Positions 1 through 12,116 are shown, numbered from the stretch's first letter. The stretch: 64,000 nt of DNA from Odiellus spinosus (GCA_963920705.1 OY987226.1:32291686-32355685), one strand, 5' to 3'. Notes: generated by a model not told the origin, from the letters alone. Numbers and translations: made by a program.

Positions 1-180
1 TTAAAATTATGAGCCAATGAGACTAGAAAGAAGTATCTTCTAGCATATTGCCAATATTGATAGAATATTACTTTCAAATGTATTAAAAACAGTAATTGTT
101 AAGTTAAGTCAGTTTATCTAAAATTTTCAAACTCTTTCGTTTTCAACATTGATTAAAATTTTATTTAAAACAACCTAACT

Positions 181-613
181 CAGGGTGACCACTTTTCCTA
201 TATTTCCTATTTTTTCCTATATTCTCACCACCTTCCTATTTTCTCCTATAATCTCCTATATTTCTACTCAAAATCTCTAGTTAAAGGTAAATTTCTAAAT
301 CATACTGTCAGTTGTGGCTGTATAAGATTATTTTAGCTTAACTGTACATTTTGCAGTTAAAATAGTCTGTAAAATTCCATACTATTTAAGCAATTGGACC
401 ATGTTTAAACCAGTGGCGAGAGTTGTGATGCAATAATAAACATGGTTACTACTTTTAATTAATTATTTTCCTATTTTATCATATATTTTACACTTATTTC
501 TTTCTATTTTATCCTGTATTTTACATAAAATTCTTACTATATTTTACTATATTTCGCAAAGAAATTTCCTATATTTCCTATATAGGATTTTCAAATTTTC
601 AGTGGTCACCCTG
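181..613. mobile_element. hAT-like MITE, 433 bp
   Basis: A short non-coding element begins CAGGGTGACCACT and ends with the inverted form, AGTGGTCACCCTG. It is flanked by cctaact at 174-180 and 614-620; an 8-bp duplication is possible if one mismatch is allowed. The CAGGG terminus and 7-8-bp duplication fit hAT-type MITEs. The interior is rich in TTTCCTAT motifs. It has no coding capacity, so it would have been moved by a transposase encoded elsewhere. A truncated inverted relative lies at 12433-12596. Confidence 0.7.
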
Positions 614-1080
614 CCTAACTTCGCCGCTAAGAGATGCGAAATAAGAGTTTTTTCATATTCACTTTTCTCTTGTCAAAAGAAGACAATGTGATACCATTTA
701 AAGAACTATAACAAATCTGTAATGATGCTTAAAATTTGTCATTCTGAAATAATAGCTGTCTTAATTAAACCATGATTTTTATGTGTTTTAGCATTAAGAT
801 AAATAACGAGACGTCTATTCATCACGATCAATTGGTAAATATACAAAGCAATCTCTTTATATATACAAATATCGGTTAAAAATAAACAAAATGGTGATAG
901 CTGCATAAAAAAGCGTGTACAAGATTCTATGTGCAATCGCTCTATTCCGCTATTTTATAATATAAATCATGTAAACCAACTTTAAACCAAAATATACCAG
1001 AAAGTGTGCACGATTGTCTAAGTCGTCTTTCGTAACGCATAATCAAAGGAAATGAATGTATAAAATAAATTTTTACTTAC
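614..1080. other. AT-rich non-coding
   Basis: No supported gene. Downstream of the IR exon on the minus strand this should be the start of an intron. I found no TM2 exon here, so the next exon probably lies left of the window. Confidence 0.4.
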
Positions 1081-1219
1081 GGCCACTAAATATTAAAATT
1101 GTAGTTATCCAAATTGAGTCAAGAAAAGTGTACGGTGAGAAATTAAAGTATCTTTTGCATTTTAAAAGGGTAAAGGTAATCGCCACCATTAAGATTGTGA
1201 TTGAGAATGCCATCCACAC
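1081..1219 (-). CDS. Ionotropic receptor exon (TM1 and start of pore loop), gene B
   Basis: A 139-bp minus-strand exon is bounded by a pyrimidine-AG acceptor (TTTACAG before GTGTGG) and a consensus donor (gtaagt at 1080-1075). It encodes about 46 residues: a hydrophobic helix (AFSITILMVAITFTLL) followed by a basic turn and an IW-containing hydrophobic stretch. This is the layout of IR TM1 plus the beginning of the pore region. It starts in phase 0 and ends in phase 1, exactly like the TM1 exon of the other IR gene at 35577-35739. I infer a tandem paralogue whose TM2, S2 and TM3 exons lie left of position 1. As a single exon, a pseudogene cannot be excluded. Confidence 0.6.
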
Positions 1220-2539
1220 CTGTAAATAGGAGGTTTAGTTTTTAATAGACCCGACATATATACAACCTGCAGTTAAGAAACGGTTCTTAAAATATTTCCT
1301 TTAACTGTTTTTACACTAATTCTTGACAGCATTGTGTCCAATGCTTTCCCTAGCACCGAAATTTTCTATAACCAATCTCGATCCTTATCAAGGAGAAATA
1401 CGATCAAAATGTCACTGTTTGGTGCTATTCACGCCAAAAATATCTTACCCAGCTATCTCCAGCCGAGGAGGGTTACTTACGAAAAGGCTCGAGTCCAGGG
1501 CTTTTGTAATTATCACTCCTATACGAAAATTTAGCTTTGGTTACGCGTATACTTCCCAAATATTGGGGTACACAATTCAAAATTTATGATCTGGTGGTCG
1601 GGGGGACACATTAAACGGAAACTATCAGTTAAACATTTAACGGCTTTTGAAATTGTTTTCCGAATCACTATGATAAAAAACGTATCCGAGAATTGTTCTG
1701 ATGTATTCCGTAAACCCGGGATGCGATTTCAGGCCGTGAATTCTGACACTCGATTCGAGGTGCGGAATTTCGCAAGGAGCTAAGTTAGAGCTCCCGTAGT
1801 GGTAATTTTAAATCTAGCTTTCGCAACGAATTATGGGGAGATTTTAGGTTATGCGACTGACCTTTTGTAGCGGAAAACGCGAACTTTCCATATGCGACTT
1901 TTACTTAAAATTGGAATTTTACATAAGTTCGAAAAACCTTATATCCCGGGGCCTAAATGGTAACTTCTCCTAAAATTCGTTCAAATTAATTATTCAAATT
2001 TGGTAAAGTGTCGAAGTTATTTTTTCCGAATAACCGGAGCAAGTAAAACTAAAGTTATCCATTTTTAAGGAAAAACGTCTACCTTGATAGAAGTTTACCA
2101 AGTTCAGAGATTCTACCGTATCATTGTTTACCAAATACAAACATTTAACATGGTCGTGAATCAATATAGCATGGATGGATTAATTAATTAATCCATGACT
2201 ATAGGCTACAAAAATTCACTGATATACTTCAAAGGAAAATGACAAATATCTCAATCGTAATTTTCGTACGAAAGGCTGAGCGCTCTTGATTAACTACTCT
2301 TACGAGAAAGACCTCGTGAACGCAACCTAATCACGTACCAGAACACTTAGAAATTAGCTCTGTATTAAAGACACAACCATATAACGATATCGTAGTATTG
2401 CGATGATCTTTTTAAAAAGTCCAGAATTCTAGATTAGAATATTTTAATTTTACTAGGCATATATTGCGTTAATATCTTCTATAACATTTGCACATCTTTT
2501 ATATCGTGTTTAACGTTATTTTAGAAATTTCTACTTAAT
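1220..2539. other. Intron or intergenic DNA, no feature recognised
   Basis: AT-rich sequence with only short chance reading frames. It would be intron of IR gene B if the exon at 12117-12226 belongs to that gene. Confidence 0.35.
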
Positions 2540-4588
2540 TTCCATTTGGAAAGGGGTTTCCCTTGTAAAAGAAACAATACACCCCCTGTAAATTAAATAA
2601 TCAAAAATTTTTCAAGGGATACCCGTTGTAAAAAAAAAAAAATAATACACCCCCTGTAAAATAAATAATCAAAAATTTTACAAAGGGTACCCCTTGTAAA
2701 AAAATAATACACACCCTGTAAAATAAATAATCAAAGATTTTACAAGGGGTATCCCTTGAAAAAAAATAATACACCCCCTGTAAAATAAATAATCAAAAGT
2801 TTACAAAGGGTTTCCCCTGTAAAAAAAATAATACACCCCCTGTAAAATAATTAATCAAAGATTTTACAAGGGGTACCCCTTGTAAAAAAAATAATACACC
2901 CCCTGTAAAATAAATAATCAAAAATATTATAGGGGTACCCCTTGTAAAAAATAATACAAACCCTGCAAAATAAATAATCCAAAATTTTGCAAGAGGTACC
3001 CCTTGTAAAAAAAATAATACACCCCCTGTAAATTAAATAATCAAAAATGTTACAAGGGGTACCCGATGTAAAAAAAAATAATACACCCCCTGTAAAATAA
3101 ATAATCAAAAATTTTACAAGGGGTATCCCTTGAAAAAAAAATAATACACCCCCAGTAATATAAATAAAGATTTTACAAGGGGTACCCCTTGTAAAAGAAA
3201 TAACACACCCCCTGTAAAATAAATAATCAAAGATTTTAAAGGGGTACCCCTTGAAAAAAATAACACACCCCCTGTAAAATAAATAATCAAAATTTTTACA
3301 AGGGGTACCCCTTGTAAAAAAAATAATACACCCCCTGTAAAATAAATAATCAAAAATTTTACAAGGGGTATCCCTTGTAAAAAAATCATACACCCCCTGT
3401 AAAATTAATAAATCAAAAATTTTACAAGGGGTACCCCTTGTAAAAAAATAATAAAAAGTAAAACCCTGTAAAATAAATAATCAAAGATTGTAAAAAAAAT
3501 AATACACCCCCAGTAAAATAAATAATCAAAAATTTTACAAGGGGTACCCTTTGTAAAAAAATAATACACCCCCTGTAAAACAAATAATCGAAGAATTTAC
3601 CAGGGGTATCCCTTGTAAAAATATAATACATACCCTATAAAATAAATAATCAAATCCCTTGTAAAAAAATAATACACCCCCTGTAAAATAAATAATCAAA
3701 AATTTTAAAGGGGTACCCCTTATAAAAAAAAAAAACAATACACCTGTAAAATAAATAAAGATTTTACAAGGGGTATCCATTGTAAAAAAATAATACACCC
3801 CCTGTAAAATAAATAATCAAAGATTTTAAAGGGGTACCCCTAGTAAAAAAAATAATACACCCCCAGTAAAATAAATAAAGATTTTACAAAGGGTACGCCT
3901 TGTAAAAAAAAATAATACACCCCCTGTAAAATAAATAATCAAAAATATTATAGGGGTACCCCTTGTAAAAAATAATACAAACCCTGCAAGTTAAATAATC
4001 GAAAATTTTGCAAGAGGTACCCCTTGTAAAAAAAATAATACACCCCCTGTAAATTAAATAATCAAAAATTTTACAAGGGGTACCCGATGTAAAAAAAATA
4101 ATACACCCCCTGTAATATAAATAATCAAAAATTTTACAAGGGGTATGCCTTGAAAAAAAAATAATATTCCCCCTGTAAAATAAATAAAGATTTTACAAGG
4201 GGTACCCCTTGTAAAAGAAATAACACACCCCCTGTAAAATAAATAATCAAAGATTTTACAAGGGGTACCTACTTGTAAAAAAATAATACACCCCCTGTAA
4301 AATAAATAATCAAAGATTTTAAAGGGGTACCCCTTGTAAAAAAAATAATACACCCCCAGTAAAATAAATAATCAAAAATTTTACAAGGGGTACCCCTTGT
4401 AAAAAAATAATACACCCCCTGTAAAATAAATAATCAAAAATTTTACAAGGGGTATCCCTTGTAAAAAAATCAAACACCCCCTGTAAAATTAATAAATCAA
4501 AAATTTTACAAGGGGTTTCCCCTGTAAAAAAAATAATACACCCCCTGTAAAATAAATAATCAAAGATTTTACAAGGGGGTACCCCTTT
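2540..4588 (-). repeat. Satellite array, left arm (about 64-bp unit)
   Basis: Tandem copies of a unit of about 62-66 bp. Each contains a KpnI-site palindrome (ACAAGGGGTACCCCTTGT), an ACACCCCCTGTAAAATAAA block and a TAATCAAAAATTTT block. Units vary by A-run length and point changes. A two- to three-unit block marked by 'aaaccctgcaa' recurs near 2940 and 3965, suggesting a higher-order period of roughly 1 kb. The long minus-strand reading frames here only translate the repeat and are not genes. At about 4588 the array flips orientation. Confidence 0.95.
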
Positions 4589-7435
4589 GATTATTTATTT
4601 TACAGGGGCTGTATTATTTCTTTTACAAGGAGTGCCCCTTGTAAAATTTTTGATTATTTATTTTAAAAGGGGTGTATTATTTTTTTACAAAGGGTACCCC
4701 TTGTAAAATTTTTGATTATTTATTTTACAGGGGGTGTATTATTTTTTTACAAAGGGTACCCCTTCTAAAATTTTTGATTATTTATTTTACAGGGGGTGTA
4801 TTATTTTTTTTACAAGTAAAAAAATTATTATTATTATTTATTTCACAGCGGGTGTATTTTTTTTTTTACAAGTGGTACCCCTTTAAAATTTTTGATAATT
4901 TGTTTTACAGGGGGTGTCTTATTTTTTTTACAAGGGGTACCCCGTGTAAAAGTTTTGATTATTTATTTTACAGGGGGTGTATAATTTTTTAACAAGGGGT
5001 ACCCCTTGTACAATCTTTGATTATTTATTTTACAGGGGTTGTATTATTTTTTTTTTTTTTTTAAAGGGGTACCCCTCTAAAATTTTTGATTATTTATTTT
5101 ACAGGAGGTGTATTATTTGTTTTTACAAGGAGTACCCCTTGTAAAATGTTCAATTATTTATTTTACAGGGGATGTATTTTTTTTTTACAAGGAGTACCCC
5201 TTGTAAAATTTTTGATTATTTATTTTGCAGGGGGTGTATTATTTTTTTTTTAAAAGGGGTACCCCTTTAAAATCTTTGATTATTTATTTTACAGGGGCTG
5301 TATTATTTCTTTTACAAGGAGTACCCCTTGTAAAATTTTTGATTATTTATTTTAAAAGGGGTGTATTATTTTTTTACAAAGGGTACCCCTTGTAAAATTT
5401 TTGATTATTTATTTTACAGGGGGTGTATTATTTTTTTTACAAGTAAAAAAATTATTATTATTATTTATTTCACAGAGGGTGTATTTTTTTTTTACAAGGG
5501 GTACCCCTTTAAAAATTTTTATTATTTATTTTACAGGGGTTGTATTTTTTTTTACAAAAGGTACCCCTTGTAAAATTTTTGATTATTTATTTTATAGGGG
5601 GTGTATTATTTTTTTACAAGGGGTACCCCTTGTACAATCTTTGATTATTTATTTTACAGGGGGTGTATTATTTTTTTTTAAAGGGGTACCCCTCTAAAAT
5701 TTTTGATTATTTATTTTACAGGGGGTGTATTATTTGTTTTTACAAGGAGTACCCCTTGTAAAATGTTCAATTATTTATTTTACAGGGGATGTATTTTTTT
5801 TTTTACAAGGAGTACCCCTTGTAAAATTTTTGATTATTTATTTTGCAAGGGGTGTATTATTTTTTTTTAAAAGGGGTACCCCTTTAAAATCTTTGATTAT
5901 TTATTTTACAGGGGCTGTATTATTTCTTTTACAAGGAGTACCCCTTGTAAAATTTTTGATTACTTATTTTAAAAGGGGTGTATTATTTTTTTACAAAGGG
6001 TACCCCGTGTAAAAGTTTTGATTATTTATTTTACAGGGGGTGTATTATGTTTTTACAAAGGGTACCCCTTGTAAAATTTTTGATTATTTATTTTACAGGG
6101 GGTGTATTATTTTTTTTACAAGTTAAAAAATTATTATTATTATTTATTTCACAGGGGGTGTATTATTTTTTTTTTACAAGTGGTACCCCTTTAAAATTTT
6201 TGATAATTTATTTTACAGGGGGTGTCTTATTTTTTTTACAAGGGGTACCCCGTGTAAAAGTTTTGATTATTTATTTTACAGGGGGTGTATTATTTTTTTA
6301 CAAGGGGTACCCCTTGTACAATCTTTGATTATTTATTTTACAGGGGGTGTATTTATTTTTTTTTTTTTTTAAAGGGGTACCCCTCTAAAATTTTTGATTA
6401 TTTATTTTACAGGGGGTGTATTATTTGTTTTTACAAGGAGTACCCCTTGTAAAATGTTCAATTATTTATTTTACAGGGGATGTATTTTTTTTTACAAGGA
6501 GTACCCCTTGTAAAATTTTTGATTATTTATTTTGCAGGGGGTGTATTATTTGTCTTTACAAGGAGTACCCCTTGTAAAATGTTCAATTATTTATTTTACA
6601 GGGGATGTATTTTTTTTTTTTATAAGGAGTACCCCTTGTAAAATTTTTGATTATTTATTTTAAAAGGGGTGTATTATTTTTTTACAAAGGGTACCCCTTG
6701 TAAAATTTTTGATTAGTTATTTTACAGGGGGTGTATTATTTTTTTTTACAAGTAAAAAAATTATTATTATTATTATTTATTTCACAGCGGGTGTATTATT
6801 TTTTTTTACAAGTGGTACCCCTTTAAAATTTTTGATAATTTATTTTACAGGGGGTGTCTTATTACAAGTAAAAAAATTATTATTATTATTTATTTCACAG
6901 CGGGTGTATTATTTTTTTTACAAGGGGTACCCCTTTAAAAAATTTTATTATTTATTTTACAGGGGTTGTATTTTTTTTTTACAAAAGGTACCCCTTGTAA
7001 AATTTTTGATTATTTATTTTATAGGGGGTGTATTATTTTTTTTACAAGTAAAAAATTATTATTATTATTTATTTCACAGGGGGTGTATTATTTTTTTTTA
7101 CAAGGGGTAACCCTTTAAAATTTTTGATTATTTATTTTACAGGGGGTGTATTATTTTTTTTGCAGGGGCTACCATTTTTAAAAATTTTGATTATTTATTT
7201 TACAGGGGGTGTATTATTTTTTTTACAAGGGGTACCCCTTGTAAAAGTTTTGATTATTTATTTTACAGGGGGTGTATTATTTTTTTACATGGGGTACCCC
7301 TTTAAAATGTTTGATTATTTGTTTTACGGGGGTACCCCTTGTTAAAAATATAAAAAAAATGAAGTTTTTACAAGAGGTACCCCTTGTATAAAAATCGGAA
7401 AAAAAACTGAATTTCTTACAAGGGGTACCTACATT
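4589..7435 (+). repeat. Satellite array, right arm in opposite orientation
   Basis: The same satellite unit read on the other strand (TTGATTATTTATTTTACAG, GGGGTGTATTATTTTTT, then the GGTACC palindrome). This arm has its own variants, including a (TTA)n-bearing unit 'acaagtaaaaaaattatt' near 4815, 5440, 6120, 6750, 6865 and 7050. Blocks starting near 4613, 5298 and 5918 share long stretches, a higher-order period of about 0.6-0.7 kb that differs from the left arm. The array ends in degenerate units near 7435. Confidence 0.95.
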
Positions 7436-7718
7436 GCTATTGATAAATAACACGAAACAACAGTACCATATGGGAAAACGACGAAAGAGAGATGTGCTGA
7501 GAATACGATGCGTCGAATACTCTAGACACTATACGCGTAGTTAAGAACGTGTAGGGTTGCGTCAGTCGTATATCTAAACTTGGTTCCTCTGAAACCGCCA
7601 CAGTTTGCACTATGACGTCGGCTTTCTGTAAATATACAAACTATAAGCTTCGCCATCTATAAGAGAAAAATTAAAAGCAAAACTCCAGCTTAATTTGCAT
7701 TCATTTTGTTACTTGAAG
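7436..7718. other. Non-coding spacer
   Basis: Nothing recognised; base composition is less skewed than in the satellite. Confidence 0.4.
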
Positions 7719-8039
7719 GAAGAATGCAATGTATTATAACAAGTGATTTTTTTATTAATTCCTTGTCGTTTTAATAGGCCTAATTCACCAATAAAACGTT
7801 TACAAAACAAATATTAAACTAGAAATTTTAAAACTTACCAGAAAAATAGGCTAATGGTGGATCTCGCGTGTACGACGTGCCTTTGCTCACTGGTCGCTAG
7901 AGCTAAGCCTATTTTCCGTGTAAGTTTTAAATTTATTTCAAGTTAAATATTTGTTTTGTAAACTTTTCATTGGTGGGTTAGGCCTATTGTAGCTATAAGG
8001 AATCGATAAAAATCATTTGTTATTGGGTTGCATTCTCAC
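7719..8039. mobile_element. Fold-back element A (arms about 135 bp, short loop)
   Basis: The arm at 7719-7854 is matched imperfectly by the inverted complement at 7903-8039. Shared blocks include ACAAAACAAATATT/AATATTTGTTTTGT and AATAGGCCTAA/TTAGGCCTATT, with a loop of about 48 bp. The arms differ by several substitutions and small indels. There is no coding capacity, so it is a non-autonomous inverted-repeat element. I could not define a target-site duplication. Confidence 0.75.
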
Positions 8040-8221
8040 TTTAAAACTTTCAAGCTGTAGACGATTTTTAGTAATAATTTAAATAATAAACTCTTTAATT
8101 AGTAGTGCTCATGAAAACTCTTTACTAATTATTATGAATACGACACTTGTGGATTTGGATTCAACCTGATTCAATTGGTCGGTGTGGTTTATGCATATTA
8201 GGCGCCTAGGATTACTTCTGC

Positions 8222-8613
8222 CGGCATAGTTTCAATTGCGCAGTTCCCTTTTGCGCAGTTTCCACAAGCGCAATTCCTTTTGCGCAGTTTTTCATTTGCG
8301 CTTTTTTCTTTTGGCGTAGTGTTCATTTGCAGGTTAGGTTACGTTGTTTTAGGTTAGGTTAGGTTAGTTAATCACTAAACTAGCCTGTCGATGGGATTCG
8401 ACTAATTGAAACACGACATTATGATGCAGGAGCAATTTCACTGTACCAATTAAGCAAAACCCCGTGTGCTTCGGTCTTTGGGTTTTGTTTTGATCCAATG
8501 TGATTCGGTGCAAAGAAAACAGCTCGAATGGCAAACTGAGCAAATGGAAGACTGCACAAATGTAAAACTACGCTAATGAAAATGTGCAAGTGGTAAACTG
8601 CGCAAGCGGACGC
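8222..8613. mobile_element. Fold-back element B: 15-16-bp repeat arms, TTAGG-like core
   Basis: The left arm (8228-8330) is about five degenerate copies of a 15-16-bp unit of the type GCGCAGTTCCCTTTT. The right arm (8520-8612) carries the inverted unit (AAACTGCGCAAGTGG). Between them lies a (TTAGG)n-like stretch at 8332-8370. Degenerate single units (GCAGTTTCC type) continue to about 8910. There are no coding regions. Confidence 0.65.
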
Positions 8614-9093
8614 AAACCCTACTGCCTGTCACCCTAGAACAAACTCTTCCTTCTGGCTTTCTCTTACATCACTGCCCAAGCGGAAGCTCAGAAGGTGAGC
8701 CCACTTCCAGTGAAACAGGCAGGTGGCAATCAGAAGAAATCCTAGGCCTTTAAGGCAGTTTCCCAAAATCACATTTCTTAAGAGTGCAGTGTCCTAGAAG
8801 CGGAATTCCCGACCGTGCAGTATCCAAAATCGTACGTTTCAAAAACCGCTCTATTCTAGATACGCAGTTTCCAAGTTAAGCAAGTTCAGATTCCTAAAAG
8901 CACTGATTTCCTTTTTTTTTTTTTCACAAAATGCAGTCACGGAAAAACATGCTTTTTGAACTTGCTCGTCTAGGACATAGCTCTTGTGGGAGCTACGCTT
9001 TTTTGAATTGCGCTAACGGGCATAATTCGTATGTTTTTAATCTATTTTCCGCAACTGTAAAAAGAGTAGTAAGCCTGAGCCAATTGGAGTCTA

Positions 9094-10077
9094 CCCATTC
9101 AACCGAATACCGTTTTATCGAATCCCATTCGTCCGAAAATTTCTAGTCAGTATTTTAAAATCTAGCCAAATGGCGGCTTTCTATTAAATGGGAATATTTT
9201 CCCATTCAACCGAAAACTTCAAGCTAGTATTATAAAGTCAAATTCCATCAAAAAAGCTCAAATAAATATAATAGATTTCGTTGGGGTCTTCGTCTCACCG
9301 TGGTCTTGTGGTAAAGCGTTTGACTGTCACGCACAAAATCTTGGATCGGGTCTCGTCTCGTGAAGGTAAGCTTACTAAAATTACGTTATAAATCTTGTTA
9401 ATAAACTTTAATTATCAAAATTAATTTCGTGGCAAGTGTTGAATTTAGAAGAGGATTTTAAAATTCAATAATATTGCGGAACCCAAAAAGAGAAGTATTA
9501 GGTTGAAGTTAATAATATAAGCTAACCATGGTTTGAAATTGGGTGTTTTAATCGGGTTATTTTACTTTTGGTTACTTTTGTGTTTCTCTAAGCGGGACTT
9601 CAGTTAATAATATTGGTTTTGGGTGGGCAAGAATTTATTTAAGGTGATGATAAATTTAATGGAGTTTCTTCTTTGGGAAATCCAACTATTTAGAACGGAT
9701 TAGAAAAGGTTAGGTTATGCTAAGTTAGGTTAGGTTAGTAAAAGTAAAAACTTTTTCCTTGTAGCAATATCGGATGTCTATCACTGTATTATTCTAAAGC
9801 TATACCATTATTTTCGTCATTGGTCATCTTTAAATTTGGCGGGGAAAAAACTACTATATTCTACTAATTCTACTAACCTACCAAAAAAAAAATGACGTAA
9901 TTAACGGCCTCGCTTCTAGGAAAAATCCCACAATTTTTAGACACTTTTTGGTGATTAAATTAATTAAAAGTCTGGTAAAATTTGAATATTTATATATATA
10001 ATAGTGCGGTTTTAGATTAGAATATTTAACCGCCCAATTTGGCTACATTTCGGTCGAATGGGATTCGGTCGAATGGG
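9094..10077. mobile_element. Fold-back element C: CCCATTCGACCGAA arms, TTAGG-like core
   Basis: The left end has repeated CCCATTC(A/G)ACCGAAT units (9094-9140 and again near 9200). The right end has the inverted GGTCGAATGGGATTCGGTCG units (10050-10077). Beyond the repeats the arms share a block ending GTAGCCAAAT or CTAGCCAAAT. The interior carries a tRNA-like stretch near 9296 and a (TTAGG)n-like run at 9708-9738. This is the same plan as elements B and D, with a different arm unit. Confidence 0.65.
9296..9370 (+). other. Decayed tRNA-like sequence (possible SINE head)
   Basis: CCGTGGTCTTGTGGTAAAGC resembles an A-box region. It is followed by a TTTGACTGTCACGCA anticodon-arm-like segment (GTC would read Asp) and a weak B-box-like GGATCGGGTCTC. 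The arms do not pair well enough to call a functional tRNA. Best read as a tRNA-derived scrap inside fold-back element C. Confidence 0.3.
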
Positions 10078-10646
10078 CCAGGAGCTCGACAAGTTGCACC
10101 TCTTTCTAGAGCAAGCTCGATAATTACATTTTTTGCAATGACCTCATTCAGATAACGTAAAGAATTGGATTTGACATCCACGAGTTCAGGCCTATGAAGT
10201 AAAACGAATTAAAACCGTTTAATATTCAGGTGCGAAGCCAAACTATTTTTTGTATTATAAATATGTAATAAAATACACGCGAAAGTGAAAATAAATATAA
10301 TCATAAGAAAAATAATTACCAATCAATCTTTCGTAATTTTTAAAATAAAAATATTACGCAATAATTCGACATCACTAAGGTCGCGTGGCTCTAAAGTTGA
10401 TTCTTACGCGTTTAGGCACGTAATAAGGTGACTTTGCCACGGTTTCGTAAAAAATATTCAGTGGGTCCTACTTTCGCATAAAATATCGTTAATCACGTTC
10501 CAGAAATAAACTTCGTCGAAAAAAAATTCTTGTATATTTTGGATGTTTTCATTTTGAAGTGTCTTAATAATGTGCCAACCCGCAGGTAATCAATCTTTAA
10601 TTTTAAGATAGACCCTAAAATAAATAAAACAAGCTGGGAATCCACG
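10078..10646. other. Non-coding spacer
   Basis: AT-rich with no reading frame or repeat that I could support. Confidence 0.35.
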
Positions 10647-10655
10647 CCCCCAGGC

Positions 10656-11108
10656 TAGACTCCGACGCCGCGGAAAAAAAATTGGCGGCGGCGGCGTAAC
10701 GGTGTTTTTTTAGTTTCGGCGGCGGCGCACCGGGGCGCGCCGAGTTTTTTTCCCTAGGGGTGACGTAAACCATGAGCGTATCGGCGGCGGCGTTTAACGG
10801 CGTATGACGTCACGTGGTCAGCTCCCGACTGCTATGTCGCGTCTTTCAGCTCTCCCGTGAACGAGCCTGGGCAAAAATTTTACTTTTACTTTTTCTTTCG
10901 TGGTTTCCCACGGACCAACGGCCTCTCACCGTGCCTGCACTGCCTGGCAGTGGCCATTCGACAGCTGCTGACCCCTGTTGGCAGAGTCACGCTCGACTTT
11001 TGAGTCTTACGGATCATGGCGCGCCAAGAATGAAACGGGCGGGGCGGCGCGGCGCCGTCAAAAATATTGATAAGTTAGACGGTGCGTAATCGACGGCGTC
11101 GGAGTCTA
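10656..11108. mobile_element. GC-rich MITE with 9-bp target duplication, 453 bp
   Basis: Perfect 15-bp terminal inverted repeats (TAGACTCCGACGCCG at the left, its complement at the right) are flanked by the identical 9-mer cccccaggc at 10647-10655 and 11109-11117. The interior is strikingly GC-rich for this window, with GGCGGCGGCG runs, TGACGTCACGTG-type palindromes and GGCGCGCC sites. A 91-codon frame inside has no recognisable domain and is not called. A 9-bp duplication is usual for Mutator-like elements, so a MULE-type MITE is the best guess. The internal repeats do not prove the superfamily. Confidence 0.85.
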
Positions 11109-11117
11109 CCCCCAGGC

Positions 11118-12116
11118 AAGCAATATTTAAGAAGGGGGTGTACAACGGGGCGTAAAATCGCTACTACAGCCATCTATCGTGATAAAAATTTTATAATAAC
11201 CTTGTTTTCGGTCATTCTTAAAAATAAATTAGGCTTGGGAAAATAAAGTAATTGATGTATTAAAATTTCTAATTAACCGCAATAAATATTCTCTAGTTTT
11301 TCGTTAATAAATACGTTGTAATATACAATTTAATATTTAAGCGTGGGTAAAACCTAGTGGCGAGCTCAAAAATCATCCACCCTGACTTGTCTGCACCTAC
11401 AAGGCCGCGTTATCTCCCTTGGAGGTATAGAGCGTGGTGACAATTCAAGGTGGTTTTCTCTCTATAGGTGCTAAGATAAAATTCAGTGATCTGCGGCGGC
11501 GCATTCACGTGAACAACCTCAGCCAATCGGGATCGGCCATATATTGCCTCTTCCCAGCAAGCTCTTGGGCAAGAGTAAAAGTCGTTGTAAAATTCGAACG
11601 ATTTTATTTTAAGGTCTATTATTATAAAACAAAAAATACAATCCATAAGCATTTTAAATGTAAATATTTCCATTTTGATAAAGCCCCAAATTTAGTTTCA
11701 TCCTAATTTAGTGCTCTTTACACTTTCACCATCGTCCATCATATTCTTCCACTGTACATTTTAATGTTATTTTAAAGGCAGCTACCTGCACATAAATTGT
11801 AATGGTATCGGTCTATTATGAGTTGAATAATTATATGTCCCTCTTGAGTTGCGTCCATGTTCAGGTGTATAAATTACCTGTCGATTTGAAGTGATATATA
11901 ATCATAACATAAACTTTTTTTTGTCTTGGCTTTTAGAAAACATTTCCAGAAAATTTTGAAAATTTTTCCTCAAACTTTAACAGTAGCGCGAATTCGTGAA
12001 ACAAGTTAATTTTTAACTAAATTCCTAGGTTTGCCACTAGATGAAGCCAAAATATAGTATTTATATGTTGGTTTACTCCAAACTAAACACTAATAATTTA
12101 AAAATATAAAACTTAC
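11118..12116. other. Non-coding, no feature recognised
   Basis: Overlapping short frames on both strands at 11410-11706 show no domain and no splice context. Probably intronic to IR gene B on the minus strand. Confidence 0.3.

Noticed and set aside
2851-7345. Many hydrophobic reading frames (70-180 codons) on both strands
   Set aside because: They are translations of the 64-bp satellite (YFTGGVLFFLQG-type repeats), with no independent start, splice or domain evidence.
2540-7435. CRISPR-like array
   Set aside because: Units are contiguous tandem repeats without unique spacers, in a eukaryotic context and without cas genes.
8332-8370. TTAGG-like runs as telomere or subtelomere
   Set aside because: Only a few imperfect units, and similar runs recur inside fold-back elements at 9708, 13398 and 56150. 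They are interstitial and not a chromosome end.
10814-11089. 91-codon frame inside the GC-rich MITE
   Set aside because: Long stop-free frames are expected in GC-rich DNA; no motif, and the element is only 453 bp.
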